64,000 nucleotides of DNA from Talinum fruticosum (lineage: Eukaryota; Streptophyta; Magnoliopsida; Caryophyllales; Talinaceae). Below, in pieces: positions 1-10,273 of the stretch. How positions within the stretch are numbered: position 1 is the first letter of the stretch; each line of letters starts with the position of its first letter. The notes under the pieces are model-generated. The model was not told the DNA's origin. It saw nothing but the letters and a program-made list of their open reading frames with translations, and searched no databases. The position numbers and the translations under genes were made by a program. The stretch lies in contig JAITYX010000012.1 of assembly GCA_021018815.1 (NCBI GenBank), forward strand, positions 8,233,001-8,297,000, in the 5' to 3' direction.

Positions 1-1298
1 TCGGACAACACTCGATTTATCGCATGTTCAAACATTCACTCTAACACGTTTAAACTCAACTCGACTTCATATTCTAAGTTCAAGTGAATTACGGTGCTAA
101 TTCATCTTTTTAGTCGACTTGTTTTGTTTCAACTATATTTGTCTAGATCAAGTATTGTTACTTTGATATTCTTTATCCAACTTGATCTTTCTCTAGACTC
201 GACTCGGATGGGATTTGAGTATAATGAATATTAGACTTAGAAAATTCCATTCTTCAAGGACTCGAGATAATTATGTGCTTAATTATCTTAATTAAATTAT
301 TATCCGTGTCTAATCTTGGACCAAAGTATTTTATACTTTGAGAACCAAAATTGATTTACTTTTGTAGGTTATCTAAACGAGGTTATCCTATTTTTGAATT
401 ACAAAAGTAACCGGCTTCAAGTCTGTCAATCACCGGCAGATAAGGCTTTTCTACTTCGACCAAGGCCCGGACATCTGTGTTAGGGTTGTCTATTTCCAAA
501 ATTGGAAATCTTCAACGCTAAGCTCAACGGTGGTTTCCACCATACTTTTCAGATACCACCGGTGGATTTGGACATCCTAAGGAGTCAAGAGTTGTTGGAC
601 AACGTTCACATCTCAACGGATCTTTTCGAGCCACTTAGAAAAGCCGTTACAACGGTCACTGAGAGGACTTTTAATTAGAAGCTACTCATAACGACTAATC
701 TGCTGGGTCATCTATAAATAGAAGCCAACTCTTAAGACTTGAAGATTGTTGGAACCATTGTCAATACACATACTTAAGCAAAACTCTTTGTATTCATACT
801 CAATCTTCTACTTACAACTCCAACTCTGTACTAAACATCTTTCTAAGTTGTAAGGTCTTGTAATCAGTCACCAACCTTCTTTCTTACTTTCCGAGTAAGG
901 TCCCTTGACTGAGCTGTAAGGGTTAACTTAGCTTAGTTGCCTCTAGCTGTAAAGGTTACCTCGGTTAGGAAGTACTAGATTAGATAAGGGAACTTCGAGT
1001 CTAAGAAAACTTTGTAAGGAATTATACGAGGAAGCAATTCTGGTTGAGTCTTTCTACTTGTATTTTGTGGATTCAAAATAGTGGATTTGACTTGGTGCTT
1101 GGATTAGCACTGGCCGTGGTTTTCTACCCCGGGAGGGTTTCTAGTAAATTCCGAGTTCATCCTTTTCGAGTCCAATCTAGACTCGGACAGTCTTAAAGTT
1201 TGTTTTAAACTTTAATCTTCCATTTATTGTTCAAATTTCCTCATCACCCTATTCACCCCTCTCTAGGGTCACTAAGTCTCTCCAAGAGCAAACCTTCA
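1..1298 (+). repeat. 5' LTR of the copia element (first ~230 bp outside window)
   Basis: The sequence matches the right LTR from about 9191 onward, so roughly 230 bp are missing at the left. It ends in CAAACCTTCA, the inverted match of the TGAAG start seen at 8960. A TATAAATA box is at 713-720. Compared with the right LTR it holds about 200 extra bases (roughly 370-570), which were lost from the right copy. Confidence 0.9.
713..720 (+). promoter_or_regulatory. LTR TATA box
   Basis: TATAAATA in a CATCTATAAATAGAA context is found at the same place in every copy of this LTR family (4038-4045, 9704-9711; reverse 34162-34169 and 50590-50597). It is the likely core promoter of the element. Confidence 0.75.
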
Positions 1299-1299
1299 A

Positions 1300-1312
1300 T
1301 TGGTATCGAGCC
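1300..1312 (+). other. Primer-binding site, initiator-Met tRNA type
   Basis: TTGGTATCGAGCC lies one base after the LTR end. The usual plant PBS is TGGTATCAGAGCC, so this one appears to lack one base. It marks the start of minus-strand DNA synthesis. Confidence 0.75.
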
Positions 1313-1357
1313 TAGCCTTTCCAAAAGGATCTAACCATCCAAAGGTCTAAAGATCAA

Positions 1358-3133
1358 ATGGCTCGAGAACAATGGAGAGTTCGATGAAGGAAGGTCTTCC
1401 GAGTAGACCACCAAAGTTCAAAGGATCAAATTTCGTACATCTGAAAGAAGCTCATGGAATGCTTTCTATTTGATCACGATGAAGATGTATGGAACATCAT
1501 ACGAGAAGGAAACTACATTCCAATGAAGACGGAGGAAACAAGACTCGTGCCTAAAGCAAAGATCGAGTACACTATCGAAGAGGCGAGAAAAGTTTAGAAA
1601 GAACTTCAAGGCGATGAGCATTCGATGTGCGCCATCAACTTAGAAGAATACAATAGAGTGCCAGCGTGTGATACAACCAAAGAAGTGTGGGACACTCTTG
1701 TCAACACATATGAAGGCACAAGCTAAGTCAAACAAGGGAAGATAAGCCAATATCTTCACAAGTACGAGCTGTTCGGGATGGAGCCAGAAGAAAACATCAC
1801 TCGGATGTTCATCCGCTTCACCGAGATTACTAACAATCTCAAATCTCTGGGTAGAAAGATTTCCCATGAGGAAATGTGAAGAAAGATACTTAGAAGTCGA
1901 CCCAAGAGAAGATGGGGTCCAAAGGTGACAACCATCGAGGAAGCTCAGAACCTCTCTCTATTAAAACCGAGACGAACTCATTGGGAAGCTACTCACCCAT
2001 GAGATCCATCTAGAAGATGCGAGAGGTCGGCACTAAAAAGAATATCGCACTGAAGGCCTCGAAAGCGAGAGAAGAAAATCCGAGTTCATCGGACTCGGAA
2101 GAAGATCCCATGGCACTTATCACCGGAGGCTTCAAAAGAATGATGAAGCACAAGAGATAGGACAAACGGCCAAGAGAAGAGTTCTACAAGAAAGATAAGA
2201 AGGATAGAAAAGGTAAACACTCTTCCCCTTCAAAGTTATCTTTAACTAAGAACTCTGGATGTTTTGAATGTGGCAGCAAAGAACACATTGTCAAAGACTG
2301 TCCAAGGAGAAAGAGGGAGAGAAAGAAGAAGAAGGCTATGATGGCCACATGGAGTGATGAAGATTCATCGGAAGAAGATGAAGACTCGAGATGACTCAAA
2401 GTGTCCGATGGCACTATCGGACACGTAAGGCTGAATTTGAGTCGGACTCGGATCACTCGGACAATAAGAAAACGAATCCTCGGGAGGTAATTGAATATTT
2501 CCTCAAGTTTTTCAAAGTTGATTTGGCTAAATATATTTATACTTTGGAAGAGAAGTCCAATTCGATTCTTCTCGGTTTAAAAAATAACTTGAGTCTATCA
2601 CTTCGAGGCATTTCTTTGAAAAATGAATTAGAGAAACCGAGACTTACTCTAAGAGAACTCAATACTAGTACTCAATCTAATGAGACTAAGTCCGAGTCAC
2701 TCGGAAGAGAAAATGAGCATCTGAAGCAAAATCTCAATGAGTCTCAAGAACTTGTTACGAAGTTTACTCAAGGTCGGAAAAACCTTGCCATGCTCTTAGG
2801 ATCTCAATGTGTCTCCTTCAGAAAAGAAGGACTTGGTTTTAACAAGGAGGAGGAATCTAATTCCTACTCGGAGCTTTTAAAAAATGATTCTAGAATTGTA
2901 AGGTTCGGGAAGGCTGAGCATGGTCCCATTCATAAGAATGAAAAGAGGGCTGAGCCCGGACTAGCTTACAGGAGAAAACCTTACGCACCGGTTTATAAAA
3001 GAAAAGATTTTCAAAAGAAAGAGACACGGACTCGGTTTTCTAAAAGAAAGACTCAGAATCGGACTAAACCCAAAGTTATTCAAATCTGGGTTCCCAAGAG
3101 TCTTCTTCCTCGAGAAAGGACCACAGTAAAGGG
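1358..3133 (+). pseudogene. copia gag (broken)
   Basis: Gag forms the particle and binds genomic RNA. The start at 1358 is the first ATG after the PBS. Its frame stops after nine codons, so a neighbouring frame carries most of the protein. Readable pieces are the UBN2/DUF4219-like N-terminus (PPKFKGSNF near 1413, then a helical stretch with VWNII and KEVWDTL), a CCHC zinc knuckle at 2260-2301 (CFECGSKEHIVKDC), an acidic patch, and from 2391 a long coiled-coil tail ending near the WVPK motif that usually precedes protease. There are several in-frame stops and frameshifts. The longest open piece is 2391-3179, whose last codons already lie in the inserted solo LTR. The lineage is known from other plants; here the gene cannot make a full Gag. 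Confidence 0.85.
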
Positions 3134-4707
3134 TGAAGACTCGGACACTACTCAACGCATTTCGAGTTACATTACATGAAACAGGAATAACCATCTCGTA
3201 TTTATAGAGTTTTGATTCCAAGGCATTCTCTGTGTTTTAGAAACTTTTACGAATGAAATGGTATCCTCTCTAAGTATTACGACTTGCACTTCATGTGTTT
3301 ATTGCGCTTCTTTAAGTGACTCGAAAGCCGATTCTTTGTTCCGAGTCCGAGCATCACTTAGATTTATCGCAGATTGAGTGGACTAGTGTTTCACCTTCTC
3401 TCACTCGAAAGCGGCTTTTGATTATAAGAGTCGGTACCTCTAGTACTGTTTCATACTTAGTCTATATCAAGTTATCTCACTCGATATTCTTTACTTATCT
3501 TGATTTATCGCTTAGACTAAGTCGGATGGAATTTTGAGTTATATAGTTATTAGACTCGGAAAATTCCACTTCTCTTCGAGTCGGATAATTAGTTGATTAA
3601 TTATCATAATTATTTTATTATCTCGTGTCTAATCTTGGACCAAAGTATTTCATACTTTGAGAACCAAAATTGCTTTACTTTTGTAGCTTATTCAAACGAG
3701 GATACACTTTTCAAATCACAAAAGTAACCGGCTTCAAAATGTCAAATCACCAGCGAGACATGGCTTTTCACCTTCTCTGCTCCAGGTCCCGAGAAGATAG
3801 TGTCGGAGCTGTTTGTTTCCAAATCTGGAAAAGCTGAGACACCAAGCTTAATGGTGGTTTTCACCTTATCTCTCAAGACACCGCTGGTAGTTTTGGGACT
3901 TCCAAGAGAGTTAAGCCGTTGTCCAATGTTTACATTACAAACGGATACTTTCGAGTGACTCAGAAAGTTTTTATCAATGGTCACGAGAGGACTCTCGGTC
4001 AACGAGATGAAGATAACGGCTACTCTGCCTGGTCATCTATAAATAGAAACCACTTCACAAGACTTGAAGATTGTCGAACTTATTGTTAATATACGTACTT
4101 GTGCAAAGTCTTTGTATTCATTCTCAATCTTCTACTTACAACTCCTATTCTATAATTCATTACCTTCGAGTTGTAAGGTCTTGTACTCGATTACAAACTC
4201 TTTCTTACTTTCTTTGTAAGGTCCCTTGACTAAGGCTGTAAGGGTGAACTCGGCTTAAGTTGTCCCTAGTTGTAAGGGTTATCTCAGCTAGGAAGTACTA
4301 GATCGGATAAGGGAATTTTTGAGTCTAGGAAAACTTGTAAAGAGTTGTCTAAGGGAGCAACTCGGGTTCGATCGGTTCACGGTATTTTGTGGACTCAAAA
4401 TAGTGGATTTGACTTCGTGTCCGATTTGACTTCGTCCGTGGTTTTATGCCCCAGGAGGGTTTCCACGTAATCTCTAAGTGTTTACTTTCCGAGTTCATTC
4501 TATACTCGGATCTGTCTTAAAGCATTTGCTTTTCTTGCCATTTCTATCTATTCGGTCTTTCTAAGTCTCTACTTTTCGACTCTGTTTTGACTTAGAACTG
4601 CATTACGTATTTTACCTGGCAAAAGAGTTTGAATTTCCACAAGATCTCTTCCTCACCCTATTCACCCCCTCTAGGGTGACTCGAGACTCTCCCTGAGCAA
4701 ACCTTCA
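3134..4707 (+). repeat. Solo LTR of the same copia family, inserted between gag and protease
   Basis: It starts TGAAGACTCGG and ends CAAACCTTCA. It is flanked on both sides by AAGGG (3129-3133 and 4708-4712), a perfect 5-bp target-site duplication. Length is 1574 bp, giving the full size of this LTR. A TATAAATA box is at 4038-4045. No internal sequence remains, so LTR-LTR recombination removed the body of the element. Confidence 0.92.
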
Positions 4708-5330
4708 AAGGGAGTTACTGGGTTCCTTAGAGGAAGTGAGAAAGGTTAGTTTGTTTTTGACTTGTAGGTGGCTCGGAAAAGAACAAAAGGGCATTGGTAC
4801 CTAGGACAGTGGATGCTAACGCTACAAGTTAGGAAATTCAAGACTCTTTTCTGAGATAGAAGATTACAAGGGAGGCAAAGTCACATTTGGAAATGACAGC
4901 AAAGGCAAGATAATTGGGATAGGCAAGATTGGAAAAGGAGACAATCCGGTCGGCTCTGTCTACCTTGTCAAGGGATTGAAGTACAATCTACTTACTATCT
5001 CTCAATTGTGTGACAAAGGTCAAGAGGTAAGATTCACTCGGACCAACTGTTATATTTCGATGAAACTACCAAGGAGACTGAGCTCTCAAGTAAGAGATCG
5101 GGCAATACCTACACTATTCCTCTATCTGACCCGAGTTAGAATTTATCTTGTTTAAAAGCATCTCTACATGATGATTCATGGACATGGTATCGTAGACAAG
5201 GTCATGTTAGCATGCACACCATTAAGAAGCTTGCATCTCATGATTTAGTCGGAGGATTGCCTAATTGTGCATTTAAGAAAGATAAAATTTATGTAGTAAG
5301 ACAAAGATGGCATTTATGTCCATCAATTAA
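4708..5330 (+). pseudogene. copia protease and GAG-pre-integrase remnant
   Basis: This continues the polyprotein after the solo LTR. The aspartic-protease active site DSGC is encoded at 4805-4816, but an extra G just before it breaks the frame from the preceding WYL, and TAA follows directly. Further on, the typical protease C-terminus is readable (GGKVTFGNDSKGKI, then VYLVKGLKYNLL). From about 5150 comes the pre-integrase domain (WYRRQGHVSMHTI, then LVGGLPNCAFKKDKI). It stops near 5310-5320, where integrase should begin. No active product is possible. Confidence 0.82.
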
Positions 5331-6093
5331 AGTATACCAAGGAGCTACTAAAGAAGTACAAACTTCAAAATGCAAAGCATGTAGCAACACTTATGAGCAA
5401 CGAACATAAAACTTGACTCAAATAAAAAGGTAAAGCAGTAGATCGAAACTCTATCGAGGTATGATTGGATCTCTGCTATATCTTACTTCCAATAGGCCGG
5501 ACATAATGTTTAGTGTATGTCTGTGTGCAAGATTTCAAGCTAATCTAAAGGAATCACATCTCACTGCGGTAAAGAGAATTTTCGGATATCTTGCGGGGAC
5601 TCAAAATCTAGGTCTATGGTACTCAAGAGACTCGAACCGACTCTCACTGGATACTCGGATGCTGACTATACTGGATACAAAGTTGATAGAAAGAGCACCT
5701 CAAGAGCCTGCCGGTTTCTAGGTCAATCCCTTATATCTTGGCACTCAAAGAAACAGAGCTTAGTAGCTTTATCAACTGCTGAAGCTGAATACATTGCAGC
5801 TGGAGCATGTTGTGCTCAAATTTTATGGATAAAGCAACACTTGAGAGATCTTGGATTTATATTCAAATCAATTCCAATCAAGCGTGACAATCAAAGTGCA
5901 ATCAGTATCACTAAGAATCCAGTTCAGCACTAAAAAACAAAGCATATTGAGGTCGGGTATCATTTCTAAGAGACCACTCTGAGAAAGGTGATATTGAACT
6001 TGATTTCATTCCTACCAAACTTCAATTAGCTGATATCTTTACTAAATCACTTAGTGAGGATCATTTTTCTTTATTAGGAATGAGCTTGGCATG
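5331..6093 (+). pseudogene. copia reverse transcriptase C-terminus and RNase H
   Basis: Sequence resumes in the RT end. YRGMIGSLLYLTSNRPDI (from about 5455) is the conserved RVT_2 tail. RNase H follows with YSDADYTG, DRKSTS and ALSTAEAEYIA, and the closing part ADIFTKSL before the stop near 6093. Frames shift near 5640 and a stop stands after NPVQH at 5932. Between the pre-integrase part and this fragment, all of integrase and the RT palm with its catalytic YVDD are missing. The coding order and strand match the gag upstream. Confidence 0.85.
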
Positions 6094-6502
6094 ATTAATG
6101 CATAATTATGTATTTTTCGAGTGGAATTACTTTGCATGATTATGTGTTAAATGTTTCATTTTTATGCTTTAATAACAATTAGTTCAGTTGAGCCAATGAT
6201 ATTGAACTATGAGTTATTGCTTTTTGCGGTTTCGAGTCACTCAGAAACTTTACTAAGTCGGACTCGGATTTTGAGAAAAATGGACATCAAACTTCGAAAT
6301 CATCTCTAGATTAGTGGAGAATTTAAGAAATTTCTTTTAAAATCTCTCCTTTTCTCTCTCGCTCGAGCCGCATCGATAAGAGAACTAGCCGTTGGCGGAT
6401 AATCGCTGGAATTCTAACCGTTGGAGAGAAGAATAGTCACACCGGTCCGAGGCGACCGTTGGAGAGTTGAGTCGAACGAATACTGAAGGATAATTCTTTC
6501 TC
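6094..6502 (+). other. Non-coding spacer after copia pol
   Basis: No open frame of note. From about 6410 the sequence holds a repeated CCGTTGG motif and leads into a TATA box, much like the U3 region of the element's own LTR. Confidence 0.5.
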
Positions 6503-6510
6503 TATAAATA
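6503..6510 (+). promoter_or_regulatory. Internal TATA box upstream of the extra copia ORF
   Basis: TATAAATA is followed by a CT-rich leader (about 6540-6775) before the first ATG of the extra ORF at 6779. Repeated CCGTTGG motifs precede it. The layout resembles the promoter in the LTR, but this site lies between pol and the 3' LTR. Promoter activity is inferred. Confidence 0.45.
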
Positions 6511-6778
6511 GCATCCTTTTTCCTTCATTTGACTACTTTACTCTCTACATACTCTCTCTCGCTTACTACATCTCGAGCAAGTTCACTGTTTTCGAAGAAC
6601 GAACCGTCTCTCTTAAGCTAAGTGAAAGAAATCTCAAGTAAGCACCGATTGCTCTCAGCTCTCTCTCTACTCTTTTATTTCTCTTTTCACTCTCTACTCA
6701 CTCTCTCTCTTCGAGTTATCTTCTCTACTCTCTCTCTCTCTCTCAAAGTTCATCTTCTCTCTCTTTTCACACTTAAAC

Positions 6779-8283
6779 ATGCCAAAAGAGGTTCCCACCT
6801 GGACTTTCTTGGTTTTGCAACCAAGAAACCTCGTACAAAAAGCCAAGAGGGTCTTTCCAACCCCTCTAAAATTATTGTCAACCAACACCTAACGTTGGAT
6901 AACAAATTCTTCCCAACCACCAGGTTTTCATGGTTGAATAACATCAAAACAACAGGGGTTTACAATTTTCTCTGTTTCAGCGAGTTCATCTACCCGGAAC
7001 TCGTTTCGAGTTCTACTCAAACTTGTCCAGCTCTAAGGGTATCCTCACCTCCGAGTTCAAGATGTTGTTGTTTGCGTCAACATCTCTCTTCTCCACTTGT
7101 CTTTTCAAAGTATCTTCTCTTTTACTCAACAGCAACCCTATACCTTTCAACGATGTTGCTGATGAATTCTTTGAGAAGTACGCAAAAGAATTTCCCGAGT
7201 CACGCAAAAACTTCTCGGTGACTCAACTCAAGTTAGAAGCTTGTCTTCGTGCTTCCTGCTGATGAGAACCTTTTTCTCTCAGCATTCGAGCAAAGAAAAT
7301 CCTAACTGCAAGCATCTCAAAACTCTTTTTGACATTCTCGAGGGCTACGAAGTAGACCTCTTTCTAGCCATAATCGAGCGGATGGCCGCTGTGCCGGCTC
7401 GGACTAAGAAAACCACCCCCTTTTCCTTTTGTGGCTCTTCTCACTTTTATTTTCAAACAATTCAAAGTTCCCTCCCCTCGGATCTTAACACGGTTTCGAG
7501 GCTGCCATTATTGTTGGCAAAAAGAACTCCTTAGGTATGGATACCGGAAACCTAACCGGGTGTGCGGGTCCATAGCTTAGAATTGAGGCCACCATCTCCG
7601 CCTCGGTCTCGGACTCAAGCTCCTCTTTCTCTACCTCCTCCACTTGGTGGTGCCTCCACTTCAGGTGTTTCTCGGGTCCTTTCTTACGCCTTGTCCACTA
7701 CTAATAATGGACAAGATCTCCTCTATGTCCACTGAACTCAACGACACCCTCCGGTCATTCAAGACTGTCCTATAATCAATGACCATCAATCAAAAGACTG
7801 CTCTGTCTCAAATCAAAGAGCAGCAAGATGTGCTTCTTGAGATGAAGGCACTCGTCAACGAGCAGAAGGAGATGCTTGAGCTCCTCCAAGAAAGGCGCTC
7901 AAAGGCTGCTCAAGACCGGGTAACTCGGATACATCCGAGGAGTCCTCAAGCTCGACCAAATCCCCCTGCAGGGAGGAAGAAGAAGAAGAAGGAGAGGAGA
8001 CTGCGGCTGAGGCAGCTCCTCTAAGGAGAAGGAGGAAGGGGAGAAGGAAAAAGAAGAGAAGGAAGAAGAAGATAAGGAAGAAGGAGTGGAAGCGACGAGA
8101 GGGACAAGGTGCTCCAGCCCTCCAACCGGAGCGATCGGCTCGGATAGTAGTCCGAGCGGGTCGAAGACCCTGCCGACAAAGGTCGGTCAGCGGCTGTCCG
8201 GCCTGAGTAAGCACCTCCCTCGGCTGAGTTCTAAGAGGATGAACCTCTGGACGACCTGGTTCCGGGACGGCTACTCGAAATGA
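6779..8283 (+). pseudogene. Extra (env-position) ORF of the copia element, plant-transposon-protein-like
   Basis: This lies between pol and the 3' LTR, where SIRE-type elements carry an envelope-like or accessory ORF. Readable parts over several frames are a basic start (AKRGSHLDFLGF region), a helical middle containing FFEKYAKEFPESRKNFSVTQ (7155-7215), then a stretch with DILEGYEVDLF (7330-7365), a coiled coil (7779-7905, QIKEQQDVLLEMKALVNEQK), and a tail rich in Glu, Lys and Arg to about 8283. The middle matches a second, reverse copy at 15888-16560, whose LPFGAILTKKFIHFGV resembles the 'putative plant transposon protein' domain (PF20167) as I recall it. No clear signal peptide or transmembrane anchor can be read through the frameshifts, so an envelope role is not supported. 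Confidence 0.6.
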
Positions 8284-8946
8284 ACCCATCCCGGAGATCC
8301 TAGTGCTGCCCCCATCTCGATCTTCAACATCATCCCGCTCTTACTAGCGAAGGTGCACTACTCGTCCATCCACCTCGACTCGGATCGCACCCTCTCCACT
8401 TTCTTAAAATTTTTTTCTCTCTTTCATTTTATTTTTTTTTGTTGTCGAGACAAACAAATTATATCTTCTTGATACATTCTTCCTCTTTTTGTTTTGTTGA
8501 AAGGCAAGGGGAGAATAGTTCTTGTTTAGGGGAGTTTTTCTCTCACCTTTTTGTGTACATATTCTATCTATGTTGACTATTAATGAAGTTTCTATTTCGA
8601 GCTTATTTATCTCTCAATGTAATTGTTTTATGAGTTTCAATGTCCGTTCCGAGTTCATCTTGCCCTAATATATCAACTCGATTACTTATGATTTTTTTCT
8701 TGCTCTCATCTATCAACTCAGTTTATTATTTTTTTTGCTCGATATAAGAAATACTCTAAGCTCGATTTACTTCATGTTTATGCGATATTTCAGTTTTTAG
8801 CTACGATGCAATCTAAGCTTAATTGCTCCGGTAAGATATTTTATATGATTCTATCTCTATACTCGACATATTCTTTGAGAAAGAATGAAAACGCAGGACT
8901 ATAACACTAACAAAGTTTCTATCCCGAGTAAGGAATGCCTTTCATC
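8284..8946 (+). other. Non-coding region before the copia 3' LTR
   Basis: AT-rich with T tracts and a purine run near 8503-8513 (GCAAGGGGAGAAT). No coding frame seen. Confidence 0.6.
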
Positions 8947-8959
8947 AAAAAGGGGAGAT
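8947..8959 (+). other. Polypurine tract of the copia element
   Basis: AAAAAGGGGAGAT directly abuts the LTR start TGAAGACTCGG at 8960. It primes plus-strand DNA synthesis in this class. Confidence 0.8.
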
Positions 8960-10273
8960 TGAAGACTCGGACTTTGCATGTATAACATTCCGAGTGCTAT
9001 CAACGAATCGGTATAAACTTCATCTCTTGTAAGTTTTGATTACAAGTCATTCTAAGTGCTATAGAAACTTTTCGAGTGGTATAGAACCTTTTCTAAGTGT
9101 TACGAAACTACTACATATGTTTTCATTTGATTCCGACTGACTCGGAAGGCATATTCTTACTCATCATGTCACATGTGTAGTTACGAGTCACTCGGACAAC
9201 ACTCAGATTTATCGCATGTTCAAACATTCGCTCTAACACGTTTAAACTCAACTCGACTTCATATTCTAAGTTCAAGTGAATTACGGTGCTAATTCATCTT
9301 TTTAGTCGACTTGTTTTGTTTCAACTATATTTGTCTAGATCAAGTATTGTTACTCTAATATTCTTTATCCAACTTGATCTTTCTCTAAACTAATTCAGGT
9401 GGGATTTGAGTATAATGAATATTAGACTTAGAAAATTCCATTCTTCCAGGACTCGGATAATTATGCACTTAATTATCTTAATTAAATTATTATGTGTGTT
9501 TAATTTTGGAGTAAAATATTTTATACTTTGAGAACCAAAATTGATTTACTTTTGTAGGTTGGGACATCCTAAGGAGTCAAGAGCCGTTGCACAATGTTCA
9601 TATCTCAACGGATCTTTTCGAGCCACTCGGAAAAACAGATTACAACGATCACAGAGGACTTTTTATCGAAGCTAGTCATAACGGCTAATCTACTTGGGTC
9701 ATCTATAAATAGAAGCCAACTCTCAAGACTTGAAGATTGCTGGAACCATTGTCAATACACATACTTAAGCAAAAGTCTTTGTATTCATACTCAATCTTCT
9801 ACTTACAACTCCAACTCTGTACTTAACATCTTTCTAAGTTGTAAGGTCTTGTAATAAGTCACCAACCTTCTTTCTTACTTTCTGAGTAAGGTCCCTTGAC
9901 TGAGCTATAAGGGTTAACTTAGCTTAGTTGCCCCTAACTATAAAGGTTACCTCGGTTAGGAAGTACTAGATCGGATAAGGGAACTTTGTAAGGAATTGTC
10001 TAAGGGAGCAATTCTGGTTGAGTGTTTCTATTGTATTTTGAGGATTAAAATAGTGGATTTGACTTGGTGCTTGGATTAGCACTGGTCATGGTTTTCTACC
10101 CCAGGAGGGTTTCCACGTAAATTCCGAGTTCATCCTTTTCTAAGTCCAATCTAGATTCGGACAGTCTTAAAGTTTGTTTTAAACTTTAATCTTCCATTTA
10201 TTGTTCAAATTTCCTCATCACCCTATTCACCTCACCTCTAGGGTGACTAAGTCTCTCCAAGAGCAAACCTTCG
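8960..10273 (+). repeat. 3' LTR of the copia element
   Basis: It matches the left LTR apart from scattered substitutions and one deletion of about 200 bp at 9560. TATAAATA is at 9704-9711. The end reads CCTTCGA, as in the reverse solo LTRs 33501-35080 and 49939-51469, while the left LTR and the 3134 copy end CCTTCA. The gypsy protease gene resumes right after it. Confidence 0.9.

Larger units (their letters stand above)
1..10273 (+). mobile_element. Ty1/copia retrotransposon, SIRE-like, degenerate, 5' end cut by window
   Basis: The block is bounded by two copies of one LTR (1-1298 and 8960-10273). It carries a primer-binding site after the left copy and a polypurine tract before the right copy. 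Internal order is gag, protease, pre-integrase, RT end, RNase H, extra ORF, which is the copia order with an added ORF. A long coiled-coil gag tail, long LTRs and a long post-pol region are known for the SIRE lineage; that assignment is inference. Integrase and most of RT are deleted near 5320, and a solo LTR of the same family splits gag from protease. The element lies inside a reverse-strand gypsy protease gene that resumes at 10274. Its left target-site copy lies outside the window, so the duplication could not be checked. Confidence 0.88.

Noticed and set aside
7855..8289. Reverse frame of 144 codons
   Set aside because: Shadow of the charged tail of the copia extra ORF; the forward frames have the coiled coil and match the element's strand.
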